Shown here: piece by piece, positions 62,940 through 64,000 of the stretch
Position numbering within the stretch: position 1 is the first letter of the stretch
How the letters are laid out: every line of letters starts with the position of its first letter
NCBI RefSeq assembly: GCF_000471905.2
Contig: NW_006498102.1
Coordinates: forward strand, 1,468,015 to 1,532,014
Source: Amborella trichopoda
Taxonomy: Eukaryota > Streptophyta > Magnoliopsida > Amborellales > Amborellaceae
DNA length: 64,000 nt
Direction: 5' to 3'
Made by a program: the position numbers and the translations under genes
Notes under the pieces: model-generated
Seen by the model: only the letters and a program-made list of their open reading frames with translations
Databases searched by the model: none
Told to the model about the DNA's origin: nothing

Positions 62940-64000
62940 ATAATTGAAGATACTAACTTGCCAATACAAATGTACAAGTATTGTTAGTTCTAGATTATTG
63001 AAGATACTAACTTGCCAATGCAAATGTACAAGTATTGCTAGTTCTAGACGATCTAGACCATCGGAGTTGCCTCTCTTCTATAGAAAGAGTGCTAGTAACA
63101 AAATTTGGTGTGTAAGTTTATTGTTCAAACAAGAGGAAACATGTCTCTATACATAGAGCAACTACACATGACTATTGAAGTACCCATAAGTCAAGACTTG
63201 CGTCTCACGAAATCTCCACCGTGAGAAGGGTGCATCTGTTGCGATGACCTGCAATAGGAAACTAACCGCCGCAATGTTCAAGCTTGTGCTCACAATCACA
63301 TGATATCTTATGGCTTCTGGTAGAAGAACCGTCACACATCTACCGAAGGGCACAAACTAGTAGAGTGCACCAATCTATAGGAGGATACACTTCATATGTG
63401 CGTCTTCACTGGTGGGACAACCAGAGCCCAATGACTTACTACGTGTAACTATTCAAGTATCCATAAGTCAAGATTTGCTTCTTACAAAATCTCCACCATC
63501 AGAATGACATGTCTACCACGATGACATGCAACAAGATATCCTACAGTCACGCGGTGACCCTTTGGGTTCTAAGAAACTAATTGCCACAATCAGCCGGTGT
63601 CTTATGGGTTCCAGTAAAATAATCATCACACGTCTATCAGAGGGACACAAACTACTGGAGTGCACCAATCCACTAGAAGACACACTTCCTATGTGCTTCT
63701 TCATCGGTTGGGTACTATTTACCGGATGTGTCAATCCACTGGAGCCCAATATATTGGAAGGCCCTTACATCGCCAATCCACCGGGTATTATTAATCTACC
63801 TAAGGCTCACCAAATACACCAAGGATTAATGTACGCCAGGCATAACATGTGGCAGCAAAAGGTTGAGACTTTTTGTGCAAAATGTGCTATCAAGAGACTA
63901 ATGTACCTAAGGCATGCAACAAAAGGTCAAGGTCTTTTTGTGCAAAGTGTGGTATCAAGGGATTAATGTACCTACCTAAGGCATGCAACAAAAGGTTAAG
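62940..64000 (-). repeat. LTR-like repeat with internal ~270-bp tandem units, inverted copy 2 (runs off the window)
   Basis: This is the reverse-orientation copy of 28850-29745. The tandem units lie at about 63170-63437 and 63438-63740. Its end segment is itself duplicated, with GAAGATACTAACTTGCCAAT occurring at about 62947 and 63000. A third, short repeat (GGCATGCAACAAAAGGT, at 63913 and again at 63979) continues to the window edge, so the element is incomplete here. The 146-aa plus-strand frame over it shares residues with the minus-strand frame of copy 1 and is not a gene. Confidence 0.65.

Noticed and set aside
63526-63966. 146-codon frame similar to a 132-codon minus-strand frame at 28948-29346
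   Set aside because: The similarity is due to the two inverted LTR-like copies; the shared stretch is repeat DNA, not a conserved protein.
1-64000. CRISPR arrays, bacterial operons or phage genes
   Set aside because: None seen; the spaced repeats at 8439-8880 are degenerate palindromes in an LTR of a plant genome, not a CRISPR array.

Overview
This window is nuclear DNA from a flowering plant. The evidence is two intron-rich genes with GT-AG introns and plant-specific domain architectures, several classes of plant retrotransposon, a tRNA-derived SINE, many small AT-rich foldback elements, long GA/CT/TA arrays and assembly gaps (runs of N). The species cannot be named from the sequence alone. 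About 5% of the window is coding.

Two genes can be rebuilt exon by exon with an uninterrupted frame. On the minus strand (25767 down to 14764) is an 8-exon alpha/beta-hydrolase of the plant monoacylglycerol lipase / caffeoylshikimate esterase-like family. It encodes 390 aa, has a plastid-targeting-like N-terminus, and keeps its Ser-Asp-His triad. On the plus strand (42610 to 61876) is a 14-exon gene for an 829-aa tethering protein: N-terminal membrane anchor, SMP lipid-transfer domain, three C2 domains and a C-terminal coiled coil. It matches the plant NTMC2 type 3 / SYTF family. All 13 of its introns are phase 0. The genes are divergent, about 17 kb apart, and nothing suggests that they act together beyond a shared lipid and membrane theme.

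Layout. 1-5.3 kb: AT-rich, low-complexity DNA with local tandem duplications. 5.3-13.1 kb: retrotransposon territory, with a broken minus-strand Ty1/copia fragment (about 6.65-7.5 kb) beside a putative 3.1-kb solo LTR (7539-10632) flanked by AATAT direct repeats and carrying palindromic and ~180-bp tandem repeats. 14.8-25.8 kb: the hydrolase gene, with foldback elements and a 701-base gap in its introns. 22-29 kb: several copies, in both orientations, of an AT-rich dispersed repeat family; one copy carries the likely TATA box of the hydrolase gene. 28.85-29.75 and 62.94-64.0 kb: inverted copies of one LTR-like repeat. 32.6-35.6 kb: a dead L1-type LINE with an RNase H domain and a poly(A) tail. 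36.5-38.5 kb: a 1-kb GA minisatellite between terminal inverted repeats. 39.6-41.05 kb: GC-rich repeats ending in an alternating purine-pyrimidine CACGTG minisatellite. 42.6-61.9 kb: the NTMC2T3-like gene, whose introns hold an RTE-type LINE remnant, a SINE with a perfect 14-bp target duplication, an antisense copia remnant, an ~84-bp-arm hairpin and a suspect CT-array assembly join.

I found no convincing new multi-gene system. The most interesting signals are regulatory or structural: the TATA box carried by a repeat, the strong intronic foldback, the palindromic LTR repeats and the Z-DNA-prone minisatellite.
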